From an uncultured Victivallaceae bacterium (GTDB lineage Bacteria > Verrucomicrobiota > Lentisphaeria > Victivallales > Victivallaceae), in the NCBI GenBank assembly GCA_944389925.1, contig CALXOD010000016.1, positions 41,052-105,051 on the forward strand: a DNA stretch of 64,000 nucleotides, written 5' to 3'. A program made the translations under genes and the position numbers. The notes under the pieces were generated by a model that searched no databases, was not told the DNA's origin, and worked only from the letters and a program-made list of their open reading frames with translations. Shown piece by piece: positions 1-8,774 of the stretch; within the stretch, counting starts at the first letter, position 1; each line of letters opens with the position of its first letter.

Positions 1-866
1 GGATCCTTCCGCAAACAGCCGATGATGTAATGATCACCGTCGGCAACATGGGCAAGTTCCACCTGATCGATGTCTGCTTCCTGCAGCTTCTTGAGGTCAT
101 TTTCTGTCAGCTGGGTCAATTCATTGACCAGCAGCGTATCATCTTCCGTGGTAATATCGTCAACCGTGTAGTATCCGGTCAGATCCTTCATCTTAAGCAG
201 AGAGGACAACGACATCTTCTTGATTTCGTAGACATGTGAAAGAATGTCGCGGTTGGTCTCATAGCCAATGGCCCGAAGGAAAGTCGTAATGTAGAATTTA
301 CGACGGCGACGGCGACGGTCCAGATAGATATAAATATAATCATTGATGTCAAATTGGACATCCATCCAGGACCCACGGTCCGGAATCACCCGGTAGGAAT
401 AGAGGGTACGTCCGGAGGTATGCCGGGTCTTTTCAAAACAGATCCCGGGTGACCGGTGCAGCTGGCTGATAATTACCCGCTCCGCTCCGTTAATGACAAA
501 AGTCCCCTGCTCCGTCATCAACGGCAAATCCCCCATATATACCCGTTCTGGGATCTCGACACCGTTCTGTTTCAGCACAAAATCCACATAAAGCGGCGCA
601 TCATAGATCCGGCCGTCCTTAATGCAGTCAACCACTTCAAACTTGGCGTCACCGATCGCGTAACCGACATACTCCACGGAAATCTGTTTATCAAAGCTTT
701 CAATCGGGAAAATCTCGTTGAAAACCTCTTGCAGTCCCTGATTAGCGCGCTGGTCCGCCGGCACATCCTTCTGGAGAAAATCCCGGTACGAATCAATCTG
801 CAATCCAATCAGATCCGGCACCTCCAGAACGTCCTTCAATTTGCCAAAGTTGATGCGATCACTCAT
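1..866 (-). CDS. rpoB: RNA polymerase subunit beta, N-terminal part (cut by window start)
   Basis: Catalytic core subunit of RNA polymerase. The minus-strand frame from ATG at 866 stays open to the window edge and covers about 288 residues. Residues such as 'MSDRINFGKLKDVLEVPDLI', then 'GTFVINGAERVIISQLHRSP' and 'YIYIYLDRRRRRRKFYITTF', are typical of the beta protrusion and lobe. The rifampicin region lies outside the window, so resistance cannot be judged. It is the last gene of the rplKAJL-rpoB run, as in E. coli and Chlamydia, and is separated from rplL by 412 bases that contain two hairpins. A GGTGG stretch lies only about three bases before the ATG, so the ribosome binding site is weak. 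The identification is certain; only the downstream part is missing. Confidence 0.98.
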   Translation of the reverse strand, partial: MSDRINFGKLKDVLEVPDLIGLQIDSYRDFLQKDVPADQRANQGLQEVFNEIFPIESFDKQISVEYVGYAIGDAKFEVVDCIKDGRIYDAPLYVDFVLKQNGVEIPERVYMGDLPLMTEQGTFVINGAERVIISQLHRSPGICFEKTRHTSGRTLYSYRVIPDRGSWMDVQFDINDYIYIYLDRRRRRRKFYITTFLRAIGYETNRDILSHVYEIKKMSLSSLLKMKDLTGYYTVDDITTEDDTLLVNELTQLTENDLKKLQEADIDQVELAHVADGDHYIIGCLRKD

Positions 867-911
867 AATCCACCATGTCTCAATCTGTTATCTCAACAAA
901 ACGACTATATG

Positions 912-932
912 AAAAAACGGTCCCGCCGTTTT
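912..932 (-). terminator. Possible attenuator just upstream of rpoB
   Basis: On the minus strand AAAACGG, a 5-base loop and CCGTTTT form a 7-bp stem that runs straight into two more T residues. It lies about 45 bases before the rpoB ATG. The stem is short and AT-closed, so partial termination is more likely than full termination. Confidence 0.5.
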
Positions 933-1146
933 CTGCCCCGTCAGCAACCCGGAATCCGCCCAGAGGGCTGCATAAACCCATTTCTTCTCTGCAATGACGC
1001 TGTTCCGACAGCAGCCACTCCATTCCGGTAAAAAAAAGCTGAAAAAATTCAAAAAAAAATTCAAAACACACATTACAACAAATGCGAAAACCCCGAACTC
1101 AAAAAACCCGCAAAACAGTGGGACTTTGATTCGGAGTTGCCGGTTA

Positions 1147-1174
1147 TCGCACGGCAAAAAACCACACCGTGCGA
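1147..1174 (-). other. Hairpin in rplL-rpoB spacer, possible RNA processing site
   Basis: TCGCACGG (1147-1154) is exactly complementary to CCGTGCGA (1167-1174) with a 12-base loop. A second CCGG/CCGG pairing outside a 3-by-3 internal loop extends it on the transcript. There is no following T run, so it resembles a processing or stability element more than a terminator. Confidence 0.55.
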
Positions 1175-1278
1175 CTCCCGGACTTTTGCTGAACGCATCC
1201 TCCTGATACCAGGCATGGATACGAAAGAACGGCAGGAGAGAAAAAAAATCCATCCCGCCGTTGCGGAAATGCTCAGAT

Positions 1279-1665
1279 TTACTTGATTTCGACCTGCGCA
1301 CCGGCCGCTTCGAGCTGAGCCTTCATCTTTTCGGCTTCTTCCTTATTGGCGCCTTCCTTGATGGCCTTCGGAGCGGCTTCCACCAGATCCTTGGCTTCCT
1401 TCAACCCGAGACCGGTGATGGCGCGGACTTCCTTGATAACCGCGACTTTATTATCACCGAAGGATTTCAGCACGACATCGAATTCCGTCTTTTCTTCGGC
1501 GGCGGCAGCGGCAGCAGCCGGAGCCGCGGCTGCAGCAACCGCGACCGGAGCCGCAGCGCTGACACCCAGACGTTCTTCAAGGGCCTTGACCAGCTTGGAA
1601 AGTTCCAGCACGGTCATGTTTTCAACATAGGAGATGAATTCTTCCATTTTGGCTTCTTCGGACAT
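1279..1665 (-). CDS. rplL: 50S ribosomal protein L7/L12
   Basis: Multicopy stalk protein of the large ribosomal subunit that recruits and activates translation GTPases. The 128 residues show the expected three parts: an N-terminal dimerisation domain (about 1-35, '[20 protein letters not shown]'), an Ala-rich hinge (about 36-57, almost pure Ala with Val and Pro) and the globular C-terminal domain (about 58-128, with '[20 protein letters not shown]'). Length is normal for the family. It follows rplJ after 32 bases and precedes the long structured spacer to rpoB. Confidence 0.98.
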   Translation of the reverse strand: MSEEAKMEEFISYVENMTVLELSKLVKALEERLGVSAAAPVAVAAAAAPAAAAAAAEEKTEFDVVLKSFGDNKVAVIKEVRAITGLGLKEAKDLVEAAPKAIKEGANKEEAEKMKAQLEAAGAQVEIK

Positions 1666-1697
1666 GATAAAATGCCTCCATTAAATGATTGGTGAAA

Positions 1698-2216
1698 TTA
1701 CTGTTCGAGCTTGTCTTTGTATGCGTTAAGCACATTGAGGATACTCGCCGCCTTGGCATTGAGCACACTGACCAGATTGCGCGACGGCGCCTGGAGAACA
1801 CCCAGCAACTGGGCCTGCAACACCGCTTTGGGAGGCAGTGCCGCGATGTCGTTCACCTCGGAAACCGTCAGCAGAGCGCCTTCGAAGTACCCGCACTTCG
1901 GCGCCACCTGTTCAAACTTCTTGCCGAACTCGACGATCAGCTTGGCTGCGGCACCGGCATCGCCCTTGCCGCAGACCAGCGCCGTTCCGTCCGCCAGAGG
2001 CAGAGTGGACAGGACGTCGATCTTCAGAAGTTCCCCCGCCTTGCGGATCAGGGTGTTCTTGAGCACATGGCATTCGGCTCCCACCGCTGCCAGCTGATTG
2101 CGGAACTCGGAAAAGTCTTTAACTTTCAGCCCCGCATAAGAGATAAAGTAAACATAATCGGAGTCGGAAATCAGACTGCCGATATAGTTCACCAGATGGA
2201 GCTTCTCACTTCTCAT
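1698..2216 (-). CDS. rplJ: 50S ribosomal protein L10
   Basis: Base of the ribosomal stalk; binds 23S rRNA and carries the L7/L12 dimers on its C-terminal helix. The 172 residues match the family size, with the conserved start '[20 protein letters not shown]', the 'VLKNTLIRKA' segment near residue 55 and an amphipathic C-terminal helix 'LNAKAASILNVLNAYKDKLE'. Its ATG overlaps the rplA stop by four bases (ATGA), which implies translational coupling. L10-L7/L12 often represses its own leader in other bacteria; no leader structure for that was identified here. Confidence 0.97.
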   Translation of the reverse strand: MRSEKLHLVNYIGSLISDSDYVYFISYAGLKVKDFSEFRNQLAAVGAECHVLKNTLIRKAGELLKIDVLSTLPLADGTALVCGKGDAGAAAKLIVEFGKKFEQVAPKCGYFEGALLTVSEVNDIAALPPKAVLQAQLLGVLQAPSRNLVSVLNAKAASILNVLNAYKDKLEQ

Positions 2217-2914
2217 TCTTTGGACCTCACGAGTTCTTTGACGTTAACTTTGACGCCGGGACTCATGGTCGACGAAATCGTGCAGCTGATGAAATAGACT
2301 CCCTTGGCCGAGGTCGGTTTCGCCTTGGCCAGCGCATCGGCAACCGCATAGAAGTTTTCTTTCAAGGCATCCGCCTCAAACGACAACTTCCCGATCGGAA
2401 CGTGCACACAACCACCGCGGTCAGCACGAAATTCCGCACGACCAGCCTTGGCTTCACGCACAGCATTACCGGTCTGATCGGTAACTGTGCCGGTTTTCGG
2501 GTTCGGCATCAAACCGCGCGGCCCCAGCTGACGGCCCAACGGACGCACCAGCTTCATCGCATCAGGCGTGGCAATCAAAACATCAAAATCGGTCCAGCCG
2601 CCCTTGATCTTTTCCACCACATCTTCATAACCGACAATATCCGCACCAGCCGCCTGCGCTTCAGCAGCAGCAGCACCATCAGCCACAACCGCTACACGAA
2701 CCGTCTTACCGGTTCCCCGCGGCAACGCCACCGCGCCACGAACCGTCTGATCCGATTTACGCGTATCGACCCCGAGCTTCAGAGCCATTTCGACAGTTTC
2801 GTCAAATTTGACATGCGGCATCGACTTGAGCAATGCCAGTGCTTCGGACAGCTCGAACCGCTGCTGCCGGTCAAAGGTCGCCGCCTGAGCTTTGTACAGT
2901 TTGCTTTTACGCAT
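2213..2914 (-). CDS. rplA: 50S ribosomal protein L1
   Basis: Large-subunit protein of the L1 stalk, which moves with deacylated tRNA in the E site. The 233 residues are full length. The family signature '[12 protein letters not shown]' is present near residue 128, with '[20 protein letters not shown]' before it and '[20 protein letters not shown]' near the end. The ATG lies inside the last codons of rplK (8-base overlap), and the stop overlaps the rplJ start, so rplK-rplA-rplJ are tightly coupled. Confidence 0.98.
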   Translation of the reverse strand: MRKSKLYKAQAATFDRQQRFELSEALALLKSMPHVKFDETVEMALKLGVDTRKSDQTVRGAVALPRGTGKTVRVAVVADGAAAAEAQAAGADIVGYEDVVEKIKGGWTDFDVLIATPDAMKLVRPLGRQLGPRGLMPNPKTGTVTDQTGNAVREAKAGRAEFRADRGGCVHVPIGKLSFEADALKENFYAVADALAKAKPTSAKGVYFISCTISSTMSPGVKVNVKELVRSKE

Positions 2915-3335
2915 CTACCACCTCGATTCCCATGCTGCGCGCGGTTCCTTCGATGATGCGCATGGCCGCTTCCTCGCTCCGGGCGTTGATGTCATCCTTT
3001 TTGATCTTGACGATTTCACGAATCTGCTCGCGGGTAATCTTCCCAACCTTTTCGGTACCGGGTTTCTTCGCCGCAGAAGCCACACCCGCCGCTTTCTTGA
3101 TCAGAACAGCAGCCGGAGGCGACTTGCAGATGAACGTGAACGACCGGTCCTGATAGACCGTGATCACAACCGGGATGATCATCCCACTCTGAGACTGAGT
3201 GGCGGCATTGAACTGCTTACAGAACTCCATGATGTTGCAGCCCGCCTGGCCGAGCGCCGGGCCAATAGGCGGCGCCGGGTTCGCGGCTCCGGCCGGAATC
3301 TGCAACCGGATCAAGCCTGTAACTTTCTTTGCCAT
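2907..3335 (-). CDS. rplK: 50S ribosomal protein L11
   Basis: Large-subunit protein of the GTPase-associated centre. The start '[20 protein letters not shown]' is chosen over an in-frame codon 18 bases upstream because it matches the family N-terminus; this gives 142 residues, the usual length. The N-terminal domain carries the factor-contacting '[20 protein letters not shown]' and the C-terminal rRNA-binding domain contains '[20 protein letters not shown]'. It follows nusG after about 100 bases and overlaps rplA by eight. Confidence 0.98.
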   Translation of the reverse strand: MAKKVTGLIRLQIPAGAANPAPPIGPALGQAGCNIMEFCKQFNAATQSQSGMIIPVVITVYQDRSFTFICKSPPAAVLIKKAAGVASAAKKPGTEKVGKITREQIREIVKIKKDDINARSEEAAMRIIEGTARSMGIEVVDA

Positions 3336-3431
3336 ACATGATCTCCATTTCACGACTCGCAGGTGGTCGGGCCGGCAGGGAACCTCCCACCTCGAATCCG
3401 ATGGCTATTATTGACACCAAGTTCCGACCGC

Positions 3432-4007
3432 TCAAATACTGCGGTCGACCTGCCAGAACTCCAATTCAACCGGCGTCGAACGACCGAAAATCGACACCAT
3501 CAACCGCAGCTTGCCACGTTCGTTGTCGATCTCTTGAATCACGCCTTCAAAATTCTCAAACGCACCGTCTTTGATCCGGACGGTTTCGCCGATTTCATAA
3601 GCAATCTTCGGCTTGACTTCCGCTTCACCACGTCCCTGCCGCAATAAGTCGGCAACTTCCGACTCCGACAGCGGTTCCGGACGGTTGCCCCCACCCAGAA
3701 AGCCCAACACGCCCTGCACATTGCGGATAAAATACCAGGCCTTTTCGTTGATGCGATGGTCCTCATCATACAGATCCATACGCACCAGAAGATAACCGGG
3801 AAAAAATTTACGGGTCATCGTCGTCTTTTTGCCCTGACGAACCTCAGATACCCGCTCCGTCGGTATGTACACCTCATAAACCGGCAGCTGGTCCCCAAGT
3901 TCCAGCTGACGCAACATGGTTTCCCGCACCTTGTTTTCATGCCCGGAAAGGGTATGTACTACAAACCACTGTCCCCGGTTGCGATTGTCGTCACTGATTT
4001 CAGTCAT
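3432..4007 (-). CDS. nusG: Transcription termination/antitermination factor NusG
   Basis: Binds the RNA polymerase clamp and links it to Rho or to the ribosome (S10). The 191 residues contain an NGN domain (about 12-125; 'QWFVVHTLSGHENKVRETML', 'RKFFPGYLLVRMDL') and a C-terminal KOW domain (about 138-190; 'GETVRIKDGAFENFEGVIQE'). It lies three bases after secE, the conserved secE-nusG-rplK order. Confidence 0.98.
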   Translation of the reverse strand: MTEISDDNRNRGQWFVVHTLSGHENKVRETMLRQLELGDQLPVYEVYIPTERVSEVRQGKKTTMTRKFFPGYLLVRMDLYDEDHRINEKAWYFIRNVQGVLGFLGGGNRPEPLSESEVADLLRQGRGEAEVKPKIAYEIGETVRIKDGAFENFEGVIQEIDNERGKLRLMVSIFGRSTPVELEFWQVDRSI

Positions 4008-4010
4008 AGT

Positions 4011-4277
4011 TCAGGAAACACCCCATTTCCCAGTGGTAATAAAACGAATCACGAGGCGGGACACCTCATCGACCCCCGCTACAAACAACGCGAGTATGAC
4101 AATGACCACGACCACCAGGATGGTGGATTCAAACAATTCAGCGCGGCTCGGCCAGGTGCATCGCCCCATTTCTGCCATTGTCTCGGAAATGAAACGCCGT
4201 ACTTTGCCGGTCATCCGGTCAAAGCCGGCAAACAATCCGGCCCCATTCGTTCCGCTCTTCCGATGATCACTGTCCAT
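4011..4277 (-). CDS. secE: Preprotein translocase subunit SecE
   Basis: Small clamp subunit of the SecYEG protein-conducting channel in the inner membrane. The 88 residues are the single-span type: an amphipathic segment 'MGRCTWPSRAELFESTILVV' (W-P-S-R-x-E is the SecE signature) followed by one membrane helix (about residues 50-70). The ATG at 4277 is preferred to an in-frame TTG six bases upstream. It sits between tRNA-Trp and nusG, the normal context, and the stop is three bases from nusG. Confidence 0.95.
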   Translation of the reverse strand: MDSDHRKSGTNGAGLFAGFDRMTGKVRRFISETMAEMGRCTWPSRAELFESTILVVVVIVILALFVAGVDEVSRLVIRFITTGKWGVS

Positions 4278-4306
4278 AAACAATCTCTGAATGAATGATT
4301 AAAAAC

Positions 4307-4383
4307 TGGCAGGAGAGGTGAGGCTCGAACTCACGACCTGCGGTTTTGGAGACCGCCGCTCTAGCCAACTGAGCTACTCTCCT
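4307..4383 (-). tRNA. trnW: tRNA-Trp (anticodon CCA)
   Basis: A full 77-base cloverleaf with encoded 3' CCA: acceptor AGGAGAG/CTCTCCT, discriminator G, D stem GCTC/GAGC, anticodon stem GCGGT/ACCGC around loop CTCCAAA (anticodon CCA), and a T arm with TTCGAGC. Position between rpmG and secE matches the tuf-trnW-secE order of Chlamydia and many proteobacteria. Confidence 0.97.
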
Positions 4384-4400
4384 GCAATTCATGTCAAAAC

Positions 4401-4550
4401 TCAGCGGGTTTCCCGATGCACTGTGTGTTTACGCTCAAATTTGCAGTATTTCTTCTTTTCGAGGCGTTCGGGCGTATTCCGCTTTTCCTTCATCGTCGTG
4501 TAGTTGCGCCGCTTGCACTCCGTACACTCGAGAATCACCAGTTCACGCAT
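4401..4550 (-). CDS. rpmG: 50S ribosomal protein L33
   Basis: A 49-residue zinc-ribbon-sized ribosomal protein with start '[20 protein letters not shown]' and continuing through '[20 protein letters not shown]'. These are the conserved L33 blocks (L-x-C-x-E-C-x-R-x-N-Y, then K-K-Y-C). Only three of the four cysteines of the classic zinc-binding form are present (Cys9, Cys12 and Cys36 by count; the fourth position is Phe-Glu rather than Pro-x-x-C), so it may be an intermediate C-/C+ type. It lies between tuf and tRNA-Trp, a known placement of rpmG. Confidence 0.93.
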   Translation of the reverse strand: MRELVILECTECKRRNYTTMKEKRNTPERLEKKKYCKFERKHTVHRETR

Positions 4551-4581
4551 TTTCTTTTTTACCTGTCTGTTGGATATGATA

Positions 4582-4614
4582 CTTCCCGATCCATCTCTGC
4601 GATGGATCGGGAAG
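4582..4614 (-). other. 14-bp perfect hairpin between tuf and rpmG
   Basis: CTTCCCGATCCATC (4582-4595) is exactly complementary to GATGGATCGGGAAG (4601-4614), loop of five. It begins 18 bases after the tuf stop. There is no T run on the minus strand right after the stem, so it looks like a processing or 3'-end stabilising hairpin that would separate the abundant tuf message from rpmG-trnW-secE. Confidence 0.7.
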
Positions 4615-4631
4615 AAGAGTCACGAGATCAA

Positions 4632-5828
4632 TTACTTGATGATTTCGCTGACCCGTCCGGAAGCCACAGTCCGACCGCCTTCACGAATAGCGAAGCGCAG
4701 GGCCTTTTCCATGGCGATCGGGTTGATCAGTTCCACCTGGATCGTCACATTATCGCCAGGCATCACCATTTCAACGCCTTCCGGCAGAGTGATGGTGCCG
4801 GTGATATCGGTCGTACGGAAGTAGAACTGCGGCCGATAGTTGTTGAAGAACGGCGTATGACGACCACCTTCTTCCTTGCTCAGCACGTAGATTTCACCCT
4901 TGAAGACCGTGTGCGGAGTCACGCTGCCCGGCTTGGCCAGCACCTGACCACGTTCCACATCATCCTTTTTGGTACCGCGGAGCAGGCAGCCGATGTTGTC
5001 GCCGGCACGGCCTTCATCCAACAGCTTGCGGAACATTTCCACGCCGGTCACCGTCGTCTTGACAGTCGGACGAATCCCGACGATTTCCACTTCTTCGTTC
5101 ACCTTGATCACACCGCGTTCAACACGACCGGTCACCACGGTACCACGACCTTCGATCGAGAACACGTCTTCGATCGGCATCAGGAAGGGCTGATCCACAT
5201 CCCGCTTCGGTTCCGGAATATAGGCATCAACCGCATCCATGAGTTCCAGAATGCACTTGGTAGCCGGATCATCCGGATTGCCTTCCGCTTCCATCGCCTT
5301 CAGAGCAGACCCCTTGATGATCGGAATGTCGTCGCCCGGGAAATCATAGCTGCTGAGCAGTTCACGGATTTCCATTTCCACCAGTTCGAGCAGTTCCGGG
5401 TCGTCCAGCTGGTCAACCTTGTTCATGAACACAACGATCGCCGGCACACCAACCTGACGGGCCAGCAACACGTGTTCACGAGTCTGAGCCATCGGGCCGT
5501 CAGTGGCGGCGATCACGAGAATCGCACCGTCCATCTGAGCCGCACCCGTGATCATGTTCTTCACATAGTCAGCGTGACCGGGGCAGTCGACGTGCGCATA
5601 ATGGCGCTTTTCCGTCTGATATTCCACGTGGGACGTATTGATGGTGATCCCGCGTTCCCGTTCTTCGGGAGCATTATCGATTTCGTCATATTTACGAACT
5701 TCACCGCCGAACTTCTTGTTCAGCACCATGGTGATCGCTGCCGTCAGAGTGGTCTTGCCGTGGTCAACGTGGCCGATGGTACCAATGTTGACATGCGGTT
5801 TCGTTCTTTCGAATTTTTCCTTAGCCAT
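4632..5828 (-). CDS. tuf: Elongation factor Tu
   Basis: GTPase that delivers aminoacyl-tRNA to the ribosome. The start at 5828 gives 398 residues beginning '[20 protein letters not shown]' and follows an AGGAGGAAAG ribosome binding site; an in-frame extension of 37 codons upstream runs into non-conserved sequence and is rejected. G motifs are all present: 'GHVDHGKT', 'DCPGHADY' and 'NKVD'. Domains 2 and 3 end with '[17 protein letters not shown]'. A single tuf copy is visible, placed between tRNA-Thr and rpmG. Confidence 0.99.
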   Translation of the reverse strand: MAKEKFERTKPHVNIGTIGHVDHGKTTLTAAITMVLNKKFGGEVRKYDEIDNAPEERERGITINTSHVEYQTEKRHYAHVDCPGHADYVKNMITGAAQMDGAILVIAATDGPMAQTREHVLLARQVGVPAIVVFMNKVDQLDDPELLELVEMEIRELLSSYDFPGDDIPIIKGSALKAMEAEGNPDDPATKCILELMDAVDAYIPEPKRDVDQPFLMPIEDVFSIEGRGTVVTGRVERGVIKVNEEVEIVGIRPTVKTTVTGVEMFRKLLDEGRAGDNIGCLLRGTKKDDVERGQVLAKPGSVTPHTVFKGEIYVLSKEEGGRHTPFFNNYRPQFYFRTTDITGTITLPEGVEMVMPGDNVTIQVELINPIAMEKALRFAIREGGRTVASGRVSEIIK

Positions 5829-5894
5829 TCTTTCCTCCTGAACCGTTAGAGCTTCTTGCCGAACCCGATACCTTATTCTACCATATATAAAAAC

Positions 5895-5970
5895 TGGAGC
5901 CCACATCCGGACTTGAACCGGAGACCTCATCCTTACCAAGGATGTGCTCTACCAACTGAGCTATGTGGGC
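5895..5970 (-). tRNA. trnT: tRNA-Thr (anticodon GGT)
   Basis: A 76-base cloverleaf with encoded CCA: acceptor GCCCACA/TGTGGGC, D stem GCTC/GAGC, anticodon stem CATCC/GGATG with loop TTGGTAA, T loop TTCAAGT. The discriminator is T. It sits immediately upstream of tuf, as in many bacteria. Confidence 0.97.
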
Positions 5971-5988
5971 ACCGTAACACCATCAACC

Positions 5989-6073
5989 TGGTGCTCGAGG
6001 GGGGACTTGAACCCCCAAGGATTGCTCCATATGGACCTCAACCATACGCGTCTGCCAATTCCGCCACCCGAGC
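5989..6073 (-). tRNA. trnL: tRNA-Leu (anticodon GAG)
   Basis: An 85-base type II tRNA with long variable arm and encoded CCA. The acceptor stem is GCTCGGG/CTCGAGC with one G-T pair, and the anticodon stem TATGG/CCATA encloses TTGAGGT. It is the first transcribed element of the island. Confidence 0.95.
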
Positions 6074-6111
6074 AAAATACATCCGCACTTCATCCATGCG
6101 AACAGGCCTTT

Positions 6112-6139
6112 AATATAAACTCTCCCTATCCGTTTGCAA
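6112..6139 (-). promoter_or_regulatory. Likely sigma-70 type promoter of the tRNA-tuf-ribosomal island
   Basis: On the minus strand TTGCAA (6139-6134) and TATATT (6117-6112) are spaced by 16 bases. Transcription would start near 6105, about 30 bases before tRNA-Leu. This is a match by eye; no start site is known. Confidence 0.5.
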
Positions 6140-6250
6140 GCCCGGGTTTTCAAAAAAACCTTTTTTTTTCTAAGAAAACCGCATTTGCCGCTCTGGTTCT
6201 GGTGATTTCTCAGACCATATTCAGTGCCGTCCGACGTGAATAAGACCTTA

Positions 6251-7495
6251 CTATAGCACATCCACGAACGGTGTCAAGGTATTCTTGCCTTCTTTCTCAG
6301 AATGAATCTTCGAAACAGAATGCTCTACCGCGGGAAACCACTCCCGGAAAATCGGACGAGCAGAGAAAATCCGCCAACATACCAGACGATCCGAAGTCGC
6401 TGTCATCATTCCGGATAAAGGTTCCAAATTAAATCGCATTCGGATCAGAAAACGGCAGGTTTCGGCATCTGCCCAGAAATCAATTAAACGCCCCTTCCAT
6501 GGTATCGGAGAAAAATCAATCCTCCGCAACGCTTCCGGCGTCTCCGGCCATTCTCCAAATCGACAGTGATACTGCTTCAATGCCGTACAAAACGGCTGAA
6601 AAGACTCAGCCGCCAATTCATATTGACGTTTTCGCCATTCCCAGCCGCGACCATCTCTCCACCATGGAAAGCAAGCAACCACCAGAACTATGATGGCCAG
6701 TGCACCATAGCCAGCAAGATACCCCCGTGCCGCCGGCGGCATTTCCTGTACGCGTTCGACAGTAGGCTGCCGATTACCGATTCTCCACACAATCAGTACC
6801 ATTCCGGCCCCAACCAAAATCAGCACCATTATTGATCCCGCATCCGGAAAAATTCCTCGCCCATACCATCCTTTCCAGATTCCCGCCACCGCTGCCATAA
6901 CCGTCCATAAATAAAACCAGAAAGCAAAACGCCACAGCACGTTCCGATGCCACCGCCCTCCCCCCACCGTCAACACCATAATCCCCCAACTCCCCAACAG
7001 CAGTATCGCACCAGCCCAGTTCCATTCGTACGCCCAGGCATACCAGGCACACCCCGTCAACGGCAAAGCCCCCATCAGGGCTGCCACCCAGCGGCTGTAT
7101 CCACCCCCGAAACACTGCTGCAGAAAATCACATAATCCGGCCATCCCCACGAAAAGCCAGAATAACGGTTGAAACCATAATGTGCCCGCCGCGGCTGCCA
7201 CTCCGGTCCATTCCCCAACTCCGGCATTCCCCTGCTGGATCTTCCGGAGAACCGGTGGCAGAATGGTCGCCGCGGTCACTCCTCCCGCAAGCGTCAGCAA
7301 AATTCGCACGAAGAAGGGGACGCGCTCCATCTCCAGCCCCAGCCAGAAACAACCGCATCCCAGCAGAAGCAGCCACGCAATTGACAGCCACTCTCTTCGT
7401 AGCCTCCAACGAATCAAGGTTCCCATCTCCACTATATTATCTTGTTCTTGCTGATTTTTCATCATAGCACCGAAACTACGGCCGTGCAATATCAT
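6251..7495 (-). CDS. Unrecognised polytopic membrane protein with soluble C-terminal domain
   Basis: I do not recognise a family. The 414 residues begin with a charged stretch, then about eight hydrophobic helices in pairs between residues 35 and 285 (Trp-rich, for example 'WFQPLFWLFVGMAGLCDFL'). The last helix is followed by a soluble tail of about 120 residues. The junction has the order seen in pseudopilins: a hydrophobic helix, a charged helix, then 'ALKQYHCRFGEWPETPEALR', reminiscent of the 'aLdqYrldnGrYPtteqGL' pattern of GspG-type proteins. That is a loose resemblance only. The start could also be one of two ATG codons about 30 bases downstream; none has a clear ribosome binding site. 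No operon partner is evident. Confidence 0.7.
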   Translation of the reverse strand: MILHGRSFGAMMKNQQEQDNIVEMGTLIRWRLRREWLSIAWLLLLGCGCFWLGLEMERVPFFVRILLTLAGGVTAATILPPVLRKIQQGNAGVGEWTGVAAAAGTLWFQPLFWLFVGMAGLCDFLQQCFGGGYSRWVAALMGALPLTGCAWYAWAYEWNWAGAILLLGSWGIMVLTVGGGRWHRNVLWRFAFWFYLWTVMAAVAGIWKGWYGRGIFPDAGSIMVLILVGAGMVLIVWRIGNRQPTVERVQEMPPAARGYLAGYGALAIIVLVVACFPWWRDGRGWEWRKRQYELAAESFQPFCTALKQYHCRFGEWPETPEALRRIDFSPIPWKGRLIDFWADAETCRFLIRMRFNLEPLSGMMTATSDRLVCWRIFSARPIFREWFPAVEHSVSKIHSEKEGKNTLTPFVDVL

Positions 7496-7598
7496 TCATG
7501 CTCAATTTCTTGAAAAAGCCATTGCAGTTTCACGCCTGACAACGTATATTGTCCATTGTCCCCAATGGAAATCCCCGTTTTTTTCAGGAAACAATCTC

Positions 7599-8705
7599 AT
7601 GAATCAAAATCCACCATTGACTTTCCGCCCCGGCATCATCGGTACCTTGCGCACTGCCAACCGCCTGATCCGGTCTGCCACCCATGAGGGCATGGGCAAT
7701 CCCGATGGAGTTCCCACCTCCGCACTTGCCGCAGCATGGGAAAATCTGGCCCGGGGAGGAATTGGTTTGATCATCTCCGGCCACGCCTTTGTAGATGCCG
7801 CCGGGCGCGCCTCCCGCAACCAGACGGCGATCGACCGGGATGAATTGATACCCTCCTGGCGTATCCCGGTAGAGGCAGTGCACCGGGCCGGCGGCAAGGT
7901 GATGCTGCAACTGGCACATGCCGGCCTTTATGCCGCGGTACCGGAACCTGCCGGTCCCTCTCCATCCGCTCCCGCTCCGGGAAAGCCGCTCTGCCGGGAA
8001 ATATCCTCCCGACAAATCATCGAACTCATCGCCGCATTTGCCCGGGCGGCCCGGCGTGCCCGGGAAGCGGGCTTCGACGGAGTGCAATTGCATGCGGCAC
8101 ACGGATACCTCATCAGTCAATTTCTTTCCGGATATTACAACCACCGCACGGATGAGTACGGTGGTACTCCGGAAAACCGTTCCCGTTTGCTGGTGGAGAT
8201 TCTGAAAGCTGTCCGTCGGGAAGTCGGTTCGGACTATCCGGTCACGGTCAAAATCAACAGTGAAGACTTCATTACCGGCGGCATGAATCAGGCGGAATGT
8301 GCCGTCGTGTGCCGCCGTTTACAGGAAACCGGTCTGGATGCGGTGGAGCTTTCCGGAGGCGTTCAGGCGCCGGAGGCCTGCTTTTCACCCGTTCGCCGCG
8401 TTCCACTTTCTACGCCGGAAACTGCTTTTTACCGGGAGGCGGCAGCGGCTATTCGTAAAAAACTGCATATTCCCGTTATTCTCGTCGGCGGCCTCTCGTC
8501 GCTACATCTTTGCGAAGAATTGCTGCACGACCAATGCTGTGATTTCATCGCCCTCTGCCGCCCCCTCATTCGCGAACCGGCCCTGATACGGCGCTGGCAA
8601 CAGGGCGATGACGCTCCTTCTCCCTGTATTCGGTGCAACGCCTGCTTTCGTCCGATTCTCACCGGTCGGGGGCTGTTCTGTCCGATTGCAGCCCGAAACG
8701 CTTAA
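7599..8705 (+). CDS. NADH:flavin oxidoreductase, old yellow enzyme family
   Basis: FMN-dependent reductase of the OYE family (TIM barrel), probably reducing activated C=C bonds with NAD(P)H. Across its 368 residues are 'NRLIRSATHEGM' near residue 22, the substrate and FMN motif 'FDGVQLHAAHGYLISQFLSG' near 165 and 'NHRTDEYGG' just after. The C-terminus carries 'CIRCNAC' plus a later Cys, which recalls the [4Fe-4S] ligands of 2,4-dienoyl-CoA reductase-type enzymes; however, the FAD/NAD domains of those enzymes are absent. The physiological substrate is unknown. It stands alone on the plus strand between two minus-strand genes. Confidence 0.9.
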   Translation: MNQNPPLTFRPGIIGTLRTANRLIRSATHEGMGNPDGVPTSALAAAWENLARGGIGLIISGHAFVDAAGRASRNQTAIDRDELIPSWRIPVEAVHRAGGKVMLQLAHAGLYAAVPEPAGPSPSAPAPGKPLCREISSRQIIELIAAFARAARRAREAGFDGVQLHAAHGYLISQFLSGYYNHRTDEYGGTPENRSRLLVEILKAVRREVGSDYPVTVKINSEDFITGGMNQAECAVVCRRLQETGLDAVELSGGVQAPEACFSPVRRVPLSTPETAFYREAAAAIRKKLHIPVILVGGLSSLHLCEELLHDQCCDFIALCRPLIREPALIRRWQQGDDAPSPCIRCNACFRPILTGRGLFCPIAARNA

Positions 8706-8774
8706 ACCGTACCACCGCCCGTTCCCGGGAGGTCTGTCTCCCATCACGTCCCGGGAGGATTCTCTGCGGTATGC

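Larger units (their letters stand above)
867..1278 (-). other. rplL-rpoB spacer with candidate attenuator and processing hairpins
   Basis: This 412-base spacer holds no convincing gene. Read on the transcribed minus strand it contains, in order, a weak 6-bp stem just after rplL (around 1250-1270) followed a few bases later by a T8 run, an 8-bp perfect stem (1147-1174), T-rich stretches around 1030-1065, and a 7-bp stem ending in T residues (914-932). In E. coli the equivalent spacer carries an attenuator and an RNase III site that lower rpoB output relative to L7/L12; a similar role here is inference from position and structure. Confidence 0.6.

Noticed and set aside
4416..5849. 477-codon open frame on the plus strand across tuf
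   Set aside because: It is the complement of tuf and rpmG; the His-rich protein is a mirror of EF-Tu codons.
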